Program-made: the position numbers and the translations under genes | Assembly (NCBI RefSeq): GCF_000425025.1 | Contig: NZ_AUKZ01000020.1 | Coordinates: forward strand, 1 to 34,032 | DNA: 34,032 bases | Direction of reading: 5' to 3' | From: Streptococcus castoreus DSM 17536 | GTDB lineage: Bacteria; Bacillota; Bacilli; Lactobacillales; Streptococcaceae | Part shown: positions 18,533 to 28,473 of the stretch, one piece after another | Layout of the letters: each line of letters starts with the position of its first letter | Numbering within the stretch: the stretch's first letter is position 1 | The notes under the pieces: generated by a model | What the model was told of the DNA's origin: nothing | Database searches by the model: none | The model's input: only the letters and a program-made list of their open reading frames with translations

Positions 18533-19150
18533 AATAGTCTTAGTCTATTTTTTCTCTTTATCTTTGGTATGAGTAATGGACGACTGTTTGTCATGCCAAA
18601 TGCATAAAAGATTTTTAACAAGAAAATAACAGTTTTTGCATGTCAATATTCAGATGTTTCAAGATGAAGGATTGTTTTCAGATTTTTGACTACAGAGAAA
18701 AATCTAAACTAACTTGTTTTCATCGGCACGATAATTCGGAAATCATGGTTTGCTGTGTCTGTCGTGACGGTTAGCGATAAGTTATTGACAAAAATGTCAA
18801 GAGGGAGTATCATTTAGATATTATTTCAGTTGTACTAATGTATAAGAACAAAAATAGAAGGAGACAGGATAGAAAAGAAGCGACGGCGTCTGTAGGATGT
18901 GATGAAACAAGCTATGATGATCTAGAAAATTCATTATTTTATCAGTTTCCAATAAGTTAACAAAAATAGCAATCCTCTAGTTGCTGCTGCCCCATTGAAT
19001 TAAGCTTTGAACAACTATTTGCTTGTTAGTGATCTGTTGCTATCAAAATCGTTTTACCATTTTAAAGTGTCATTGGAGAAGCTTATTTTAGAGGAAGTGT
19101 CTTGTCCTCAGTTTAGGACAGTCAAACAGTAGAAAAGGAAAAAGGGGTCT
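18533..19150 (+). other. Long leader of the ABC transporter operon
   Basis: This 618-base region has no convincing gene. A good promoter is at 18785-18813 (below), giving a leader of about 330 bases before the ATPase gene. Close to the gene, TGTCCT and AGGACA (19103-19120) form a perfect inverted repeat around six bases, possibly an operator or attenuating hairpin. No known riboswitch is recognised. Confidence 0.5.
18785..18813 (+). promoter_or_regulatory. Candidate promoter of the ABC transporter operon
   Basis: TTGACA (18785-18790) and TATCAT (18808-18813) are separated by exactly 17 bases. Confidence 0.6.
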
Positions 19151-19885
19151 ATGATCGAGTTTAAACATGTTTCAAAATTATATGGTGATAAAGAAGCTCT
19201 AAGTGATTTAAATCTTACCATTAAAGATGGGGAAATTTTTGGGTTAATTGGGCACAATGGTGCCGGAAAGACAACCACAATCAGTATCCTAACATCCGTT
19301 ATCCAAGCTAGCTATGGCGAGGTTTTGGTTGATGGTCAATTACTTGAAAAGAATAGAGAAGCCATCAAAAAACAAATTGGTTATGTTCCTGACTCACCTG
19401 ATATTTTTTTAAACTTAACTGCAAATGAGTATTGGCAGTTTCTGGCTAAGATTTATGGTGTTTCAGATGAGGACAGGAAAGAACGCCTTGACTATTTGAC
19501 TCATCTTTTTGAATTAACCGATGATATTAATCGAACCATTGATGATTTTTCACATGGAATGCGCCAAAAAGTAATTGTTATTGGGGCTTTGGTATCAAAT
19601 CCTAATATTTGGATTTTGGATGAACCTTTAACAGGTTTAGATCCACAAGCTTCTTTTGACCTAAAAGAAATGATGAAAGCACATGCAGCGTCAGGTCAGA
19701 CTGTCCTTTTCTCAACACACGTTCTTTCAGTTGCGGAGCAATTATGTGACCGTATTGGGATTTTAAAAAAGGGGAAACTTATTTTTGTAGGAACGATTGA
19801 CGAATTAAAAGAGCATTATCCTGAGAAAGACTTGGAAAGTATTTATCTCGAACTTGCGGGTCGTAAGGCACAAGAAGAGGGGTGA
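19151..19885 (+). CDS. ABC transporter ATP-binding protein
   Basis: This 244-residue ATPase has Walker A GHNGAGKTT (residues 34-42), signature-like DFSHGMRQK (about 134-142), Walker B IWILDEPLTGLD (about 155-166), and the switch histidine in LFSTHVLS. It resembles the EcsA/CcmA-type ATPases that pair with a large membrane subunit to form exporters. AAAGGGG precedes the ATG. The permease gene starts five bases after the stop, so the two form one complex. Cargo is not evident; multidrug, peptide or protein-secretion-related export are all possible. Confidence 0.9.
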   Translation: MIEFKHVSKLYGDKEALSDLNLTIKDGEIFGLIGHNGAGKTTTISILTSVIQASYGEVLVDGQLLEKNREAIKKQIGYVPDSPDIFLNLTANEYWQFLAKIYGVSDEDRKERLDYLTHLFELTDDINRTIDDFSHGMRQKVIVIGALVSNPNIWILDEPLTGLDPQASFDLKEMMKAHAASGQTVLFSTHVLSVAEQLCDRIGILKKGKLIFVGTIDELKEHYPEKDLESIYLELAGRKAQEEG

Positions 19886-19889
19886 TGAC

Positions 19890-21518
19890 ATGAATTGGTC
19901 TACGATTTGGGAACTCATTAAAATAAATATTCTCTACTCTAACCCACAAAGTTTGACAAATTTAAAGAAACGTCAAGAAAAACACCCTAAAGAGAACTTC
20001 AAGGCTTATAAAAGCATGATGAGACAGCAAGCATCGATGATTGTTATGTATTTGGTCATTTATATCTTCATGTTTCTTGATGTTAACTTTAACCAGTACC
20101 CAGGAATATTTTCATTTGATATTGCCATTTTCTTTATCATGTCAACTCTAGTGGCATTTTCTTCCATGTATACCATTTTTTATGAAAGTAACGATGTTAA
20201 GCTATATGTTCACTTACCAGTAAAAGCTGAGGAACTATATGTTGCTAAACTCATTTCTTCGCTAGGAATGGGAGCTATCTTTTTAATGCCTTTAGTGTCT
20301 CTCTTTCTTATTGCCTACTGGCAGATTTTAGGAAACCCTTTTGCCATTTTAGTAGCTCTTTTGCTATTTATAGTCTTGTTAGTGAGTTCCATGGTTTTTG
20401 CGGTTTGTCTGAATGCTTGGGTGGGAAGGTTAATTGTCAGGAGTCATCGACGAAAGCTTATGTCAACTCTACTGATGTTTGTTTCTACCTTTGGTGCCTT
20501 TGCCTTGATTTTCATTCTCAATATCAGCAACAATCAACGTATGATGACCGATGGAAAAATAGTTGATTATCCAACAATTTTCTACTTTAGAGGATTCTAT
20601 GATGTTGTCCAAGCACCATTTTCTGGCAACACTCTTCTCAATTTTGGGTTACCATTGCTTATTGTTTTGATCATGTTATATGGTATTGTTAAAAAAATCA
20701 TGCCAGCCTATTATCAGGAAGCTCTTTATATTAGTAATCAAAACAAAGAAAAACAAGCTAGGAAGCCAGTGAGTCGTGTTGATAGAGCGCAAAATCTGGA
20801 TCAGTTGATGCGAAAACATCACTTATCAACCTTGCAAAATGCCACTTTGTTGACTCAAACTTACCTGATGCCATTGTTGTATGTGATCATTTTTGTAACT
20901 CCTAGTTTATCACATGGTACAGAAGTGTTTGAACACCTCTCACCAGAATTTTTTGGCATTGCCTTGTTGATAGGAATTGTTTTGGGTGGTATGTGTGCCG
21001 CTCCAACTAGTTTTGTTGGGGTTGGTATATCGCTTGAAAAAGAAAACTTTATTTTTATTAAAAGCTTGCCAATTAAACTCAAAACGTTCCTGTTGAAAAA
21101 ATTTCGCTTACTTCTCTTACTTCAACTGATTGTTCCTCTAGTGGTTTATTTAGGACTTGGAATTTTTATTTTAAAAGTTCATTTGTTACTGGTAGTAGCT
21201 TTTTGTTTAGGGTTTGTTGTTGCTATGATTGTTCAAGGGGAATTTGTGTATAGGCGTGATTATCAGTTGCTTGATTTGAAGTGGCAAGATTTGACCCAAC
21301 TCTTCACCAGAGGAAATGGACAGTGGCTAATGATGGCATTTGTGTTTGGCCATTTGATTTTAGGTGGTCTTCTAGGTGTTGTGGTAATCATCCTATCTAA
21401 TATCACAGGACAAGTTCTTTTAATCAATAGTTTATTAGCGGTCATTCTTTTTATCGGAATGGGGCTTTGTCACCTCTGGTTGTTGAAAACTTTTTGGAAA
21501 AATTTAGATAAACTTTAA
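19890..21518 (+). CDS. ABC transporter permease (large ABC-2-like membrane subunit)
   Basis: The predicted 542-residue protein has about 12 hydrophobic segments in two blocks, separated by a polar stretch around residues 280-320, and no ATPase motifs. It looks like the putative ABC exporter permeases found next to EcsA-like ATPases in Lactobacillales. The open frame reaches back to 19854 inside the ATPase gene, but the ATG at 19890, preceded by a GAGGGGTGA ribosome binding site, is the better start (MNWSTIWELIKIN). It is the last gene of the operon, ending just before a terminator. Confidence 0.83.
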   Translation: MNWSTIWELIKINILYSNPQSLTNLKKRQEKHPKENFKAYKSMMRQQASMIVMYLVIYIFMFLDVNFNQYPGIFSFDIAIFFIMSTLVAFSSMYTIFYESNDVKLYVHLPVKAEELYVAKLISSLGMGAIFLMPLVSLFLIAYWQILGNPFAILVALLLFIVLLVSSMVFAVCLNAWVGRLIVRSHRRKLMSTLLMFVSTFGAFALIFILNISNNQRMMTDGKIVDYPTIFYFRGFYDVVQAPFSGNTLLNFGLPLLIVLIMLYGIVKKIMPAYYQEALYISNQNKEKQARKPVSRVDRAQNLDQLMRKHHLSTLQNATLLTQTYLMPLLYVIIFVTPSLSHGTEVFEHLSPEFFGIALLIGIVLGGMCAAPTSFVGVGISLEKENFIFIKSLPIKLKTFLLKKFRLLLLLQLIVPLVVYLGLGIFILKVHLLLVVAFCLGFVVAMIVQGEFVYRRDYQLLDLKWQDLTQLFTRGNGQWLMMAFVFGHLILGGLLGVVVIILSNITGQVLLINSLLAVILFIGMGLCHLWLLKTFWKNLDKL

Positions 21519-21551
21519 CCTTCTTTTGGGTAGGAGAAATCCTTTCTTGGT

Positions 21552-21577
21552 AAAACAGTCCTTAAGGGCTGTTTTTT
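21552..21577 (+). terminator. Intrinsic terminator after the ABC permease gene
   Basis: AAAACAGTCC and GGGCTGTTTT pair (one G-U) around TTAA and run into six T. Confidence 0.88.
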
Positions 21578-21756
21578 GCGTTATAATATTGAGGTAGCAA
21601 GAATAGCTTGAAGATTTCAAGCATGTTATTCAGGTAATTTTGAGTTAATTCAAAAAGAAGCTAGAATGTTATGAAATAGAGTAGATAGGGGGATTCTTTC
21701 TAAAGTGGAATGAAACCCTTTTCTCTTACTTTTTCATTTCTAAACTTTTTGAAGTA

Positions 21757-21765
21757 TGGTACAAT
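21757..21765 (+). promoter_or_regulatory. Extended -10 promoter directly upstream of rsmH
   Basis: TGG followed by TACAAT ends eight bases before the rsmH ATG at 21773. The predicted transcript start is therefore at or next to the start codon, implying a leaderless or nearly leaderless mRNA. No good -35 is visible. Confidence 0.55.
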
Positions 21766-21772
21766 TAAAATT

Positions 21773-22723
21773 ATGACAAAAGAATTTCATCATGTAACGG
21801 TACTTCTTCACGAAACTGTCGATATGCTTGCCATTAAACCTAACGGTATCTATGTTGATGCGACGCTAGGAGGTTCAGGTCACTCGGCTTATTTGTTGTC
21901 CAAACTTAGTTGCCATGGTCATCTGTATTGCTTTGATCAAGATCAAAAAGCCATTGATAATGCACAGCTGACTCTCAAATCCTATATTGATAAGGGACAG
22001 GTAACATTTATTAAGGACAATTTCAGAAATCTGAAGGCACGTCTAGCTGATTTTGGTGTGACAGAAATTGATGGCATTTTATATGATCTTGGAGTATCTA
22101 GCCCACAGTTAGATGAAAGAGAACGAGGCTTTTCGTACAAGCAAAACGCTCCTCTTGACATGCGTATGGATCGTCAGGCTACTTTAACTGCCTATCAAGT
22201 GGTTAATCATTATGCTTTTAACGATTTGGTTCGTATTTTCTTTAAGTACGGTGAGGATAAATTCTCGAAACAGATTGCAAGAAAAATTGAGCAAGCAAGG
22301 GTAGCAAAGCCAATTGAGACAACAACAGAGTTGGCAGAATTAATTAAGTCTGCTAAGCCTGCTAAAGAATTGAAAAAAAAGGGGCATCCTGCTAAACAAA
22401 TCTTTCAAGCGATACGTATTGAAGTCAATGATGAGCTTGGTGCAGCTGATGAATCCATTCAGGATGCAATGGCGCTTTTAGCACTTGATGGTCGTCTGTC
22501 GGTCATTACTTTCCATTCTTTAGAAGATCGTCTAGCGAAGCAATTATTTAAAGAAGCAAGTACGGTTGATGTGCCAAAGGGGATTCCTTTTATTCCTGAG
22601 GAAATGAAACCCAAGTTTGAACTTGTGTCACGAAAGCCAATTTTACCAAGTCAGGAAGAATTAGCGGTTAACAACAGAGCGCATTCTGCTAAATTGCGTG
22701 TCATCAGAAAAATTCGGAAATAA
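21773..22723 (+). CDS. rsmH: 16S rRNA (cytosine1402-N4)-methyltransferase
   Basis: This 316-residue SAM-dependent enzyme (formerly MraW) methylates C1402 in the 30S P site. Seen are [13 protein letters not shown], the SAM-binding [12 protein letters not shown] at about residues 30-41, [30 protein letters not shown] and the C-terminal FHSLEDR motif. The frame extends upstream to an ATG at 21710, but the conserved N-terminus [10 protein letters not shown] and the promoter position point to 21773. It heads the streptococcal division cluster with ftsL, pbp2x and mraY. Confidence 0.95.
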   Translation: MTKEFHHVTVLLHETVDMLAIKPNGIYVDATLGGSGHSAYLLSKLSCHGHLYCFDQDQKAIDNAQLTLKSYIDKGQVTFIKDNFRNLKARLADFGVTEIDGILYDLGVSSPQLDERERGFSYKQNAPLDMRMDRQATLTAYQVVNHYAFNDLVRIFFKYGEDKFSKQIARKIEQARVAKPIETTTELAELIKSAKPAKELKKKGHPAKQIFQAIRIEVNDELGAADESIQDAMALLALDGRLSVITFHSLEDRLAKQLFKEASTVDVPKGIPFIPEEMKPKFELVSRKPILPSQEELAVNNRAHSAKLRVIRKIRK

Positions 22724-22727
22724 GACT

Positions 22728-23051
22728 ATGATAAATGAAAAAAGAACTCAGGCAGTTTCAAAAGCCTTGCAAAAAAGAATAAGAACTTTCTCTAGAATTG
22801 AGAAGGCTTTTTATGCTGCCATTATTGTTACGGCTATTACAATGGCGGTTAGTATCATTTATTTGCAAAGTCGTAAATTGCAATTACAACAAGATATAAC
22901 ACGCTTGAACAGCCAAATTTCAGATAAAAAAACAGAGCTGAATAATGCCAAGCAAGAGGTCAATGAATTGTCACGGCGTGATCGTATTGTTGACATTGCT
23001 GGAAAAGCTGGTCTGAGCAACCGTAATGATAATATCAAGAAAGTTGAGTAA
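22728..23051 (+). CDS. ftsL: Cell division protein FtsL
   Basis: This 107-residue bitopic membrane protein has a basic cytoplasmic N-terminus, one transmembrane helix at about residues 27-48, and an extracellular coiled coil (about 50-90) rich in Leu, Gln and Asn, ending with the conserved RIVDIAGKAGLS segment. It joins DivIB and DivIC at the septum and helps activate the FtsW-PBP2x pair. An in-frame GTG at 22698 overlaps rsmH; the ATG at 22728, four bases after the rsmH stop, gives the usual streptococcal N-terminus. pbp2x follows three bases after its stop. Confidence 0.93.
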   Translation: MINEKRTQAVSKALQKRIRTFSRIEKAFYAAIIVTAITMAVSIIYLQSRKLQLQQDITRLNSQISDKKTELNNAKQEVNELSRRDRIVDIAGKAGLSNRNDNIKKVE

Positions 23052-23054
23052 TCT

Positions 23055-25310
23055 ATGAGAAAATGGCAAAAATATTTTTTAGATTATGTTGTGCACGACC
23101 GTCGAACACCAGTACAAAATCGTGTGCGGGTTGGGCAAAACATGATGCTCTTGACGATCTTTATCTTCTTTATTTTCATCATTAATTTTATGATTATTAT
23201 AGGGACAGACCAAAAGTTTGGAGTTAATTTATCAGAAGGGGCAAAAAAAGTTTACCAAGAAACGGTTACCGTCCAAGCGAAGCGTGGTACTATTTATGAT
23301 CGTAATGGGACAGCTATTGCAGTAGATTCGACAACTTATAGCATTTATGCGATTCTTGATAAATCTTTCGTATCTGCCTCTAATGAAAAATTGTATGTTC
23401 AACCGTCTCAGTATGACAAGGTGGCTGATATTTTAAAAGAGCATCTAGGCATGAAGAAAAAAGAGGTCATCAAGCAGCTCCAACGCAAAGGTCTTTTCCA
23501 AGTTTCTTTTGGAACATCAGGATCAGGAATTTCTTACAGCACCATGTCAGCTATTCAAAAGGCAATGGAAGCTGCTAAAATTAAAGGAATTGCGTTTACA
23601 GCTAGCCCTGGTCGTATGTATCCAAATGGAACCTTTGCTTCCGAATTTATTGGCTTGGCTTCGCTGGTCGAGGACAAAAAAACAGGTGTTAAGAGTCTTG
23701 TCGGAAATTCAGGCATTGAGGCAGCTCTTAATAAGACGTTGTCCGGTCAAGATGGAGTGATTACCTACCAAAAAGATAGAAATGGGAATACACTTTTAGG
23801 AACGGGTAAGGCAGTCAAGAAGGCTGTTGATGGTAAGGATGTTTATACTACCCTGTCTGAACCTATCCAAACCTTTTTGGAAACTCAAATGGACGCTTTT
23901 CAGGCAAAAGCCAAGGGCGAACTTGCAAGTGCCACCTTGGTAAATGCTAAAACAGGTGAAATTTTAGCAACCACTCAACGACCAACCTATAATGCGGACA
24001 CCCTTAAAGGTCTTGAGGATAAAAAATATAAGTGGTACAGCACCTTACATCAAGGAAACTTTGAACCTGGTTCTACTATGAAGGTCATGACTTTAGCAGC
24101 AGCTATTAATGAAAAGGTCTTTGATCCTAATGAGACTTTCAGTAATGCTAATGGTTTAACCATTGCAGATGCTACTATTCAAGACTGGTCAATCAATGAA
24201 GGTATTTCAACGGGACAATATATGAATTATGCTCAAGCTTTTGCCTTTTCTAGTAACGTTGGAATGACCAAGTTAGAACAAAAAATGGGAAATGCTAAGT
24301 GGATGAATTATCTCACCCGATTCCGTTTTGGTTTTCCAACCCGTTTTGGTTTGAGAAATGAGGAAGCTGGAATATTTCCTTCTGATAATATTGTTACCCA
24401 AGCGATGACTGCCTTTGGTCAAGGGATTTCAGTTACGGAAGTCCAAATGCTCAGGGCTTTCACCGCTATTTCCAATGATGGTGCCATGTTGGAACCTCAA
24501 TTTATCAGCCAAATTTATGATCCAAACACAGCAAGTTTTAGGACGGCTGATAAAGAGGTTGTGGGGAAACCTGTTTCTAAAAAAGCAGCTAGTGACACAA
24601 GGCAATATATGATTAATGTAGGAACAGACCCTGTATTTGGAACCCTCTATTCCAAAACGTATGGTCCTGTTATCAAGGTTGGAAACCTGCCTGTTGCGGT
24701 TAAATCGGGGACTGCCCAAATTGGTGCAGAAGATGGTAGTGGTTACCAAGATGGTGGTTTGACCAACTATGTGTATTCAGTAGTTGCCATGGTACCAGCA
24801 GATAAACCTGACTTTTTAATGTATGTGACCATGAAAAAACCAGAGCATTGGAGCATTCTCTTTTGGCAGGAGGTGGTCAATCCTGTTTTGGAAGAGGCGT
24901 ATTTGATGAAAGATACTCTAAGTAGACCGGTTGTTACGGATGCAAGTCATAAAGCCGCCTATCAGTTGCCTAATTTTATCGGAAAAGGACCTGGTGAGAC
25001 CTCTAGTGAGTTGCGTCGTAATCTTATCCAGCCGGTTGTGCTTGGAACCGGCAGCAAAATCAAAGAAATGTCACATAAGACAGGTCAAAATTTAGCAGAA
25101 AATCAGCAAATTCTCATACTTTCAGATCATTTTACCGATTTACCAGATATGTACGGTTGGACCAAGTCTAATGTCAAAACCTTTGCCAAGTGGACAGGAA
25201 TCGATGTTACCTTTAAAGGCGCAGACACTGGTCGTGTTGTCAAACAAAGTATTGATGTCGGAAAATCTTTGAAAAAAATCAAAAAAATTACCATTACCTT
25301 AGGAGACTAA
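23055..25310 (+). CDS. pbp2X: Penicillin-binding protein 2x (septal transpeptidase)
   Basis: This 751-residue class B PBP cross-links septal peptidoglycan. It has a cytoplasmic N-terminus, one membrane helix at about residues 30-52, a dimerisation domain beginning [10 protein letters not shown], and a transpeptidase domain with STMK (active-site Ser340), SSN (about 399-401) and KSGT (550-553). Two PASTA domains complete the C-terminus, starting around residues 635 and 695. Thr553 is intact: the T553K change linked to reduced beta-lactam susceptibility in S. pyogenes is not present. mraY starts two bases after the stop. Confidence 0.96.
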   Translation: MRKWQKYFLDYVVHDRRTPVQNRVRVGQNMMLLTIFIFFIFIINFMIIIGTDQKFGVNLSEGAKKVYQETVTVQAKRGTIYDRNGTAIAVDSTTYSIYAILDKSFVSASNEKLYVQPSQYDKVADILKEHLGMKKKEVIKQLQRKGLFQVSFGTSGSGISYSTMSAIQKAMEAAKIKGIAFTASPGRMYPNGTFASEFIGLASLVEDKKTGVKSLVGNSGIEAALNKTLSGQDGVITYQKDRNGNTLLGTGKAVKKAVDGKDVYTTLSEPIQTFLETQMDAFQAKAKGELASATLVNAKTGEILATTQRPTYNADTLKGLEDKKYKWYSTLHQGNFEPGSTMKVMTLAAAINEKVFDPNETFSNANGLTIADATIQDWSINEGISTGQYMNYAQAFAFSSNVGMTKLEQKMGNAKWMNYLTRFRFGFPTRFGLRNEEAGIFPSDNIVTQAMTAFGQGISVTEVQMLRAFTAISNDGAMLEPQFISQIYDPNTASFRTADKEVVGKPVSKKAASDTRQYMINVGTDPVFGTLYSKTYGPVIKVGNLPVAVKSGTAQIGAEDGSGYQDGGLTNYVYSVVAMVPADKPDFLMYVTMKKPEHWSILFWQEVVNPVLEEAYLMKDTLSRPVVTDASHKAAYQLPNFIGKGPGETSSELRRNLIQPVVLGTGSKIKEMSHKTGQNLAENQQILILSDHFTDLPDMYGWTKSNVKTFAKWTGIDVTFKGADTGRVVKQSIDVGKSLKKIKKITITLGD

Positions 25311-25311
25311 C

Positions 25312-26319
25312 ATGTTTTTAACGCTTATAGCAAGCCTCGTAGCCCTTGTTTTGACTGCTTTTGCAATGCCTCATTTTATTAAGTTCTATCAGTTAAAAAA
25401 AATTGGTGGGCAACAGATGCACGAAGATGTCAAGCAGCACTTGGCTAAGGCTGGGACACCTACGATGGGAGGAACGGTTTTTCTTCTTGTGGCGACAAGC
25501 TTGTCTGTTTTATTTGGACTCTTTTATTTCCAAGATGGTAAGAGTTTTGGCTTGATTTCAGGCATCTTATCTGTTGTTACCCTCTATGGTGTTATTGGTT
25601 TTTTAGATGATTTTTTGAAAATCTTTAAACAAATTAATGAGGGGTTGACTGCCAAACAAAAGTTAATCTTGCAGTTGGTTGGTGGTTTGATTTTCTATTT
25701 TTTACATGTGAGTCCAAGTGGTATCGCATCAATTAATGTCTTTGGTTATCACCTGTCTTTAGGAATTTTTTATCTTTTCTTTGTTTTGTTTTGGGTTGTT
25801 GGGTTTTCAAATGCAGTAAATCTGACAGATGGTATTGATGGCTTGGCTTCTATTTCTGTTGTCATCAGTCTTTTGGCTTACGGAGTGATTGCCTATACTC
25901 AGAGACAATTCGATGTTTTGCTGTTGATTGGTATCATGGTGGGGGCTTTGATTGGCTTTTTCCTCTTTAATCATAAACCTGCTAAGATTTTTATGGGAGA
26001 TGTGGGGAGTTTGGCGCTCGGTGCCATGTTGGCAGCCATTTCAATTGCTCTTCGTCAAGAATGGACCCTACTGATTATCGGAATTGTTTATGTTCTTGAA
26101 ACCAGTTCGGTCATGTTGCAAGTGTCATATTTCAAATATACTAAGAAAAAATATGGAGAAGGTAGACGTATTTTTAGAATGACTCCTTTTCATCACCATT
26201 TGGAATTAGGTGGCTTATCTGGTAAAGCAAATAAGTGGTCTGAGTGGCAGGTGGATGCTTTCTTATGGCTTCTTGGAATAGTTGCTAGCTTGATTACCCT
26301 TATGATTTTATACCTGTAA
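25312..26319 (+). CDS. mraY: Phospho-N-acetylmuramoyl-pentapeptide transferase
   Basis: This 335-residue polytopic enzyme (about ten membrane helices) transfers phospho-MurNAc-pentapeptide to undecaprenyl phosphate to make lipid I. Conserved motifs are GTPTMGG near residue 48, DDFLKI near 98, [10 protein letters not shown] near 170, [11 protein letters not shown] near 227, and the MTPFHHHLE histidine loop near 290. AGGAG precedes the ATG. It is the fourth and last gene of the rsmH-ftsL-pbp2x-mraY operon. Confidence 0.96.
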   Translation: MFLTLIASLVALVLTAFAMPHFIKFYQLKKIGGQQMHEDVKQHLAKAGTPTMGGTVFLLVATSLSVLFGLFYFQDGKSFGLISGILSVVTLYGVIGFLDDFLKIFKQINEGLTAKQKLILQLVGGLIFYFLHVSPSGIASINVFGYHLSLGIFYLFFVLFWVVGFSNAVNLTDGIDGLASISVVISLLAYGVIAYTQRQFDVLLLIGIMVGALIGFFLFNHKPAKIFMGDVGSLALGAMLAAISIALRQEWTLLIIGIVYVLETSSVMLQVSYFKYTKKKYGEGRRIFRMTPFHHHLELGGLSGKANKWSEWQVDAFLWLLGIVASLITLMILYL

Positions 26320-26443
26320 ACTAGTAGGTAGTGATTGCATTAACAGAGTGACTGCTTTTGCTCAACTGGTTGGACAAGATAATACTTTAAATGGAGTGGA
26401 GACGACCTTGAAATCCTTGTTTTTAAGTGTCCTTTTCCTCTTT

Positions 26444-26472
26444 TTGCTTGTCAATGATATTAATGATATAAT
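26444..26472 (+). promoter_or_regulatory. Promoter of the DEAD-box helicase gene
   Basis: TTGCTT (26444-26449), a 17-base spacer and TATAAT (26467-26472), preceded by TGA as an extended -10, lie 22 bases before the ATG. Confidence 0.7.
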
Positions 26473-26494
26473 AGGGAAGAAAACGAGGTAGAAC

Positions 26495-27838
26495 ATGTCA
26501 TTTAAAGATTATCATTTTAAACACTACATTCAAAAAGCGCTGGATGAAATTGGGTTTGTGGAGCCAACAGAGGTTCAGCAGCGTTTAATTCCTATTATTA
26601 ACTCGGGTCGTGATTTGGTTGGAGAATCTAAAACCGGATCTGGGAAAACCCATACTTTTTTATTACCTATTTTTGAAAAACTTGATGAAAACAAAGAAAA
26701 TGTTCAAGTCGTTATTACCGCTCCTAGTCGTGAATTAGCCACGCAGATATTTGAAGCCAGCAAACAAATTGCCAAGCATTCGGACAAGACTATTCGTTTG
26801 GCTAACTACGTGGGTGGAACAGACAAACAGCGTCAGATCGAAAAGTTAAAAGGTAGTCAACCCCACATTGTTATTGGAACTCCGGGACGTATTTATGACT
26901 TAGTAGCATCTGGTGATTTAACGATCCATCAGGCAACGACCTTTGTGGTGGATGAGGCAGATATGACTATGGATATGGGCTTTTTAGAGACTGTTGATAA
27001 GATTGCCTCGTCTCTTCCAAAAGTTGTGCAAATCTTAGTTTTTTCAGCAACCATTCCACAAAAATTACAACCTTTTTTGAAAAAATATTTGACCAATCCT
27101 GTCATTGAGCAAATCAAGACAGAAACGGTCATTGCTGACACCATTGATAACTGGTTGGTCTCTACAAAAGGTCGAGATAAGAATGGTCAAATTTTGGAAT
27201 GCTTAAAAACCATGCAGCCTTATCTAGCGATGATTTTTGTGAATACCAAAGAACGAGCAGATGATCTGCACGGCTTTCTTGTTGCCAATGGTTTAAAAGT
27301 TGCCAAAATTCATGGCGGTATTCCACCAAGAGAGCGTAAGCGTATCATGAACCAAGTCAAAAAACTTGATTTTGAGTACATTGTGGCAACCGATTTGGCA
27401 GCAAGGGGAATTGATATTGAGGGGGTTAGTCATGTTATTAATGATGCCATCCCACAAGATTTATCTTTCTTTGTTCACCGAGTAGGACGTACAGGTCGAA
27501 ATGGCATGTCAGGCACAGCCATTACCTTTTACCAACCAAGTGATGATTCAGACATTAAAGAGTTGGAAAAAATGGGAATTGCTTTCACACCCAAATTATT
27601 AAAAAATGGCGAATTTCAAGAGACTTATGACCGTGATCGCCGCCAAAATCGTGAAAAGTCCTACCAAAAATTAGACACTGAAATGATTGGCTTGGTAAAA
27701 AAGAAAAAGAAAAAAGTAAAACCAGGTTATAAGAAAAAAATCCAGTGGGCAGTTGATGAAAAACGACGTAAGGAACGTCGTGCAAAAACCCGTGCGAAAG
27801 GTAGAGCAGAACGTAAGGCAAAAAAACAAACTTTCTAA
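26495..27838 (+). CDS. DEAD-box ATP-dependent RNA helicase (CshB-like)
   Basis: This 447-residue protein has the full DEAD-box set: a Q motif around PTEVQQRLIP, motif I SKTGSGKT (about residues 46-53), PSRELA, TPGR, VDEAD (about 152-156), FSAT, the C-terminal ATDLAARGIDIEG, and HRVGRTGRNG. A very basic tail of about 70 residues (KKKKKKVKPGYKKK and similar) should bind RNA. Such helicases act in ribosome assembly, RNA decay and cold growth. A position just after mraY is usual in pyogenic streptococci, but it has its own promoter. Confidence 0.93.
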   Translation: MSFKDYHFKHYIQKALDEIGFVEPTEVQQRLIPIINSGRDLVGESKTGSGKTHTFLLPIFEKLDENKENVQVVITAPSRELATQIFEASKQIAKHSDKTIRLANYVGGTDKQRQIEKLKGSQPHIVIGTPGRIYDLVASGDLTIHQATTFVVDEADMTMDMGFLETVDKIASSLPKVVQILVFSATIPQKLQPFLKKYLTNPVIEQIKTETVIADTIDNWLVSTKGRDKNGQILECLKTMQPYLAMIFVNTKERADDLHGFLVANGLKVAKIHGGIPPRERKRIMNQVKKLDFEYIVATDLAARGIDIEGVSHVINDAIPQDLSFFVHRVGRTGRNGMSGTAITFYQPSDDSDIKELEKMGIAFTPKLLKNGEFQETYDRDRRQNREKSYQKLDTEMIGLVKKKKKKVKPGYKKKIQWAVDEKRRKERRAKTRAKGRAERKAKKQTF

Positions 27839-28331
27839 AATTTAAACTAGGCTTGTTTCTACCACTTAATAAGATACCGCTACTTTAACATAAAGAAAAA
27901 GTAGCAAAGGCTTCTCCCATCAGAGATTTCCTCACGATTCGTTTTGGTGTATTTGTCAATAGGAGTAGATGGCGACAAAGCTAAGTCCGAGAGAACAAGT
28001 GTTTCTCTCTTTTTTGATGTTCAAAATGCAGTTACACTTTTGGTTTTAACGTTTTTAAAGCGAAGAAAATCAAATGAAATCTGTTCGTAAATAGAAAGGC
28101 GAAGCAGAGGGTCTTTAATAGGATTTTCATGATTTCATAAGGGGGGTTCCTCCTATTTCTAGATTGATTGAGAAAACTTCTCTGATATGACGATGCTGTT
28201 ATCCACTACAGAAAAAAGCAGAGAATTTTTTAAAGACTTTATCGCTGTGGCTCGTTGAAATGGTTTTATTCAATGGAGTACCAGATAAGAAAATTTTATC
28301 GAAATAGACTGTTTTTCGAAACACATTTTTA
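27839..28331. other. Intergenic region between the helicase and collagen-like genes
   Basis: This stretch holds a hairpin without T run (GCTACTTT at 27879-27886 with AAAGTAGC at 27898-27905) and a good terminator at 27989-28015. Nothing resembling a gene follows up to the poly-C tract. If the window is a circle or tandem unit joined outside lacD, this gap is one place where a novel joint could lie. Confidence 0.45.
27989..28015 (+). terminator. Intrinsic terminator after the helicase gene
   Basis: GAGAGAA pairs perfectly with TTCTCTC around a 7-base loop and is followed by six T. It lies 150 bases after the helicase stop. Confidence 0.8.
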
Positions 28332-28344
28332 CCCCCCCCCCCCC
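28332..28344 (+). repeat. Homopolymeric tract of 13 C upstream of the collagen-like gene
   Basis: Thirteen consecutive C stand in otherwise AT-rich DNA, about 130 bases before the TTG start and about 42 bases upstream of the likely -10 hexamer. Such tracts are prone to slipped-strand change in length. Basecalling length error is also possible. Confidence 0.9.
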
Positions 28345-28386
28345 GAAAAAAAGGATTCTTCTATTTCGTCCCGATTATTTATTTTA

Positions 28387-28392
28387 TATAAT
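28387..28392 (+). promoter_or_regulatory. Candidate -10 element of the collagen-like gene
   Basis: TATAAT lies 82 bases before the TTG start. The -35 position shows only a weak TTTCGT at 17 bases, so an activator may be needed; the poly-C tract lies just upstream of this region. Confidence 0.5.
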
Positions 28393-28473
28393 CATTTAGT
28401 AAAAATTATGAGAGATTACTTGCAGTTAAATGTGAGTATCTTTTAATTAAAGTGAACTAGAGGAGAGATTGTT

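Noticed and set aside
23055..25310. Beta-lactam resistance change in PBP2x
   Set aside because: The STMK, SSN and KSGT motifs are intact and Thr553 is unchanged; no mosaic block is evident by eye.
28255..28446. 63-codon open frame reading through the poly-C tract
   Set aside because: No ribosome binding site, no recognisable protein, and its frame depends on the homopolymer length.
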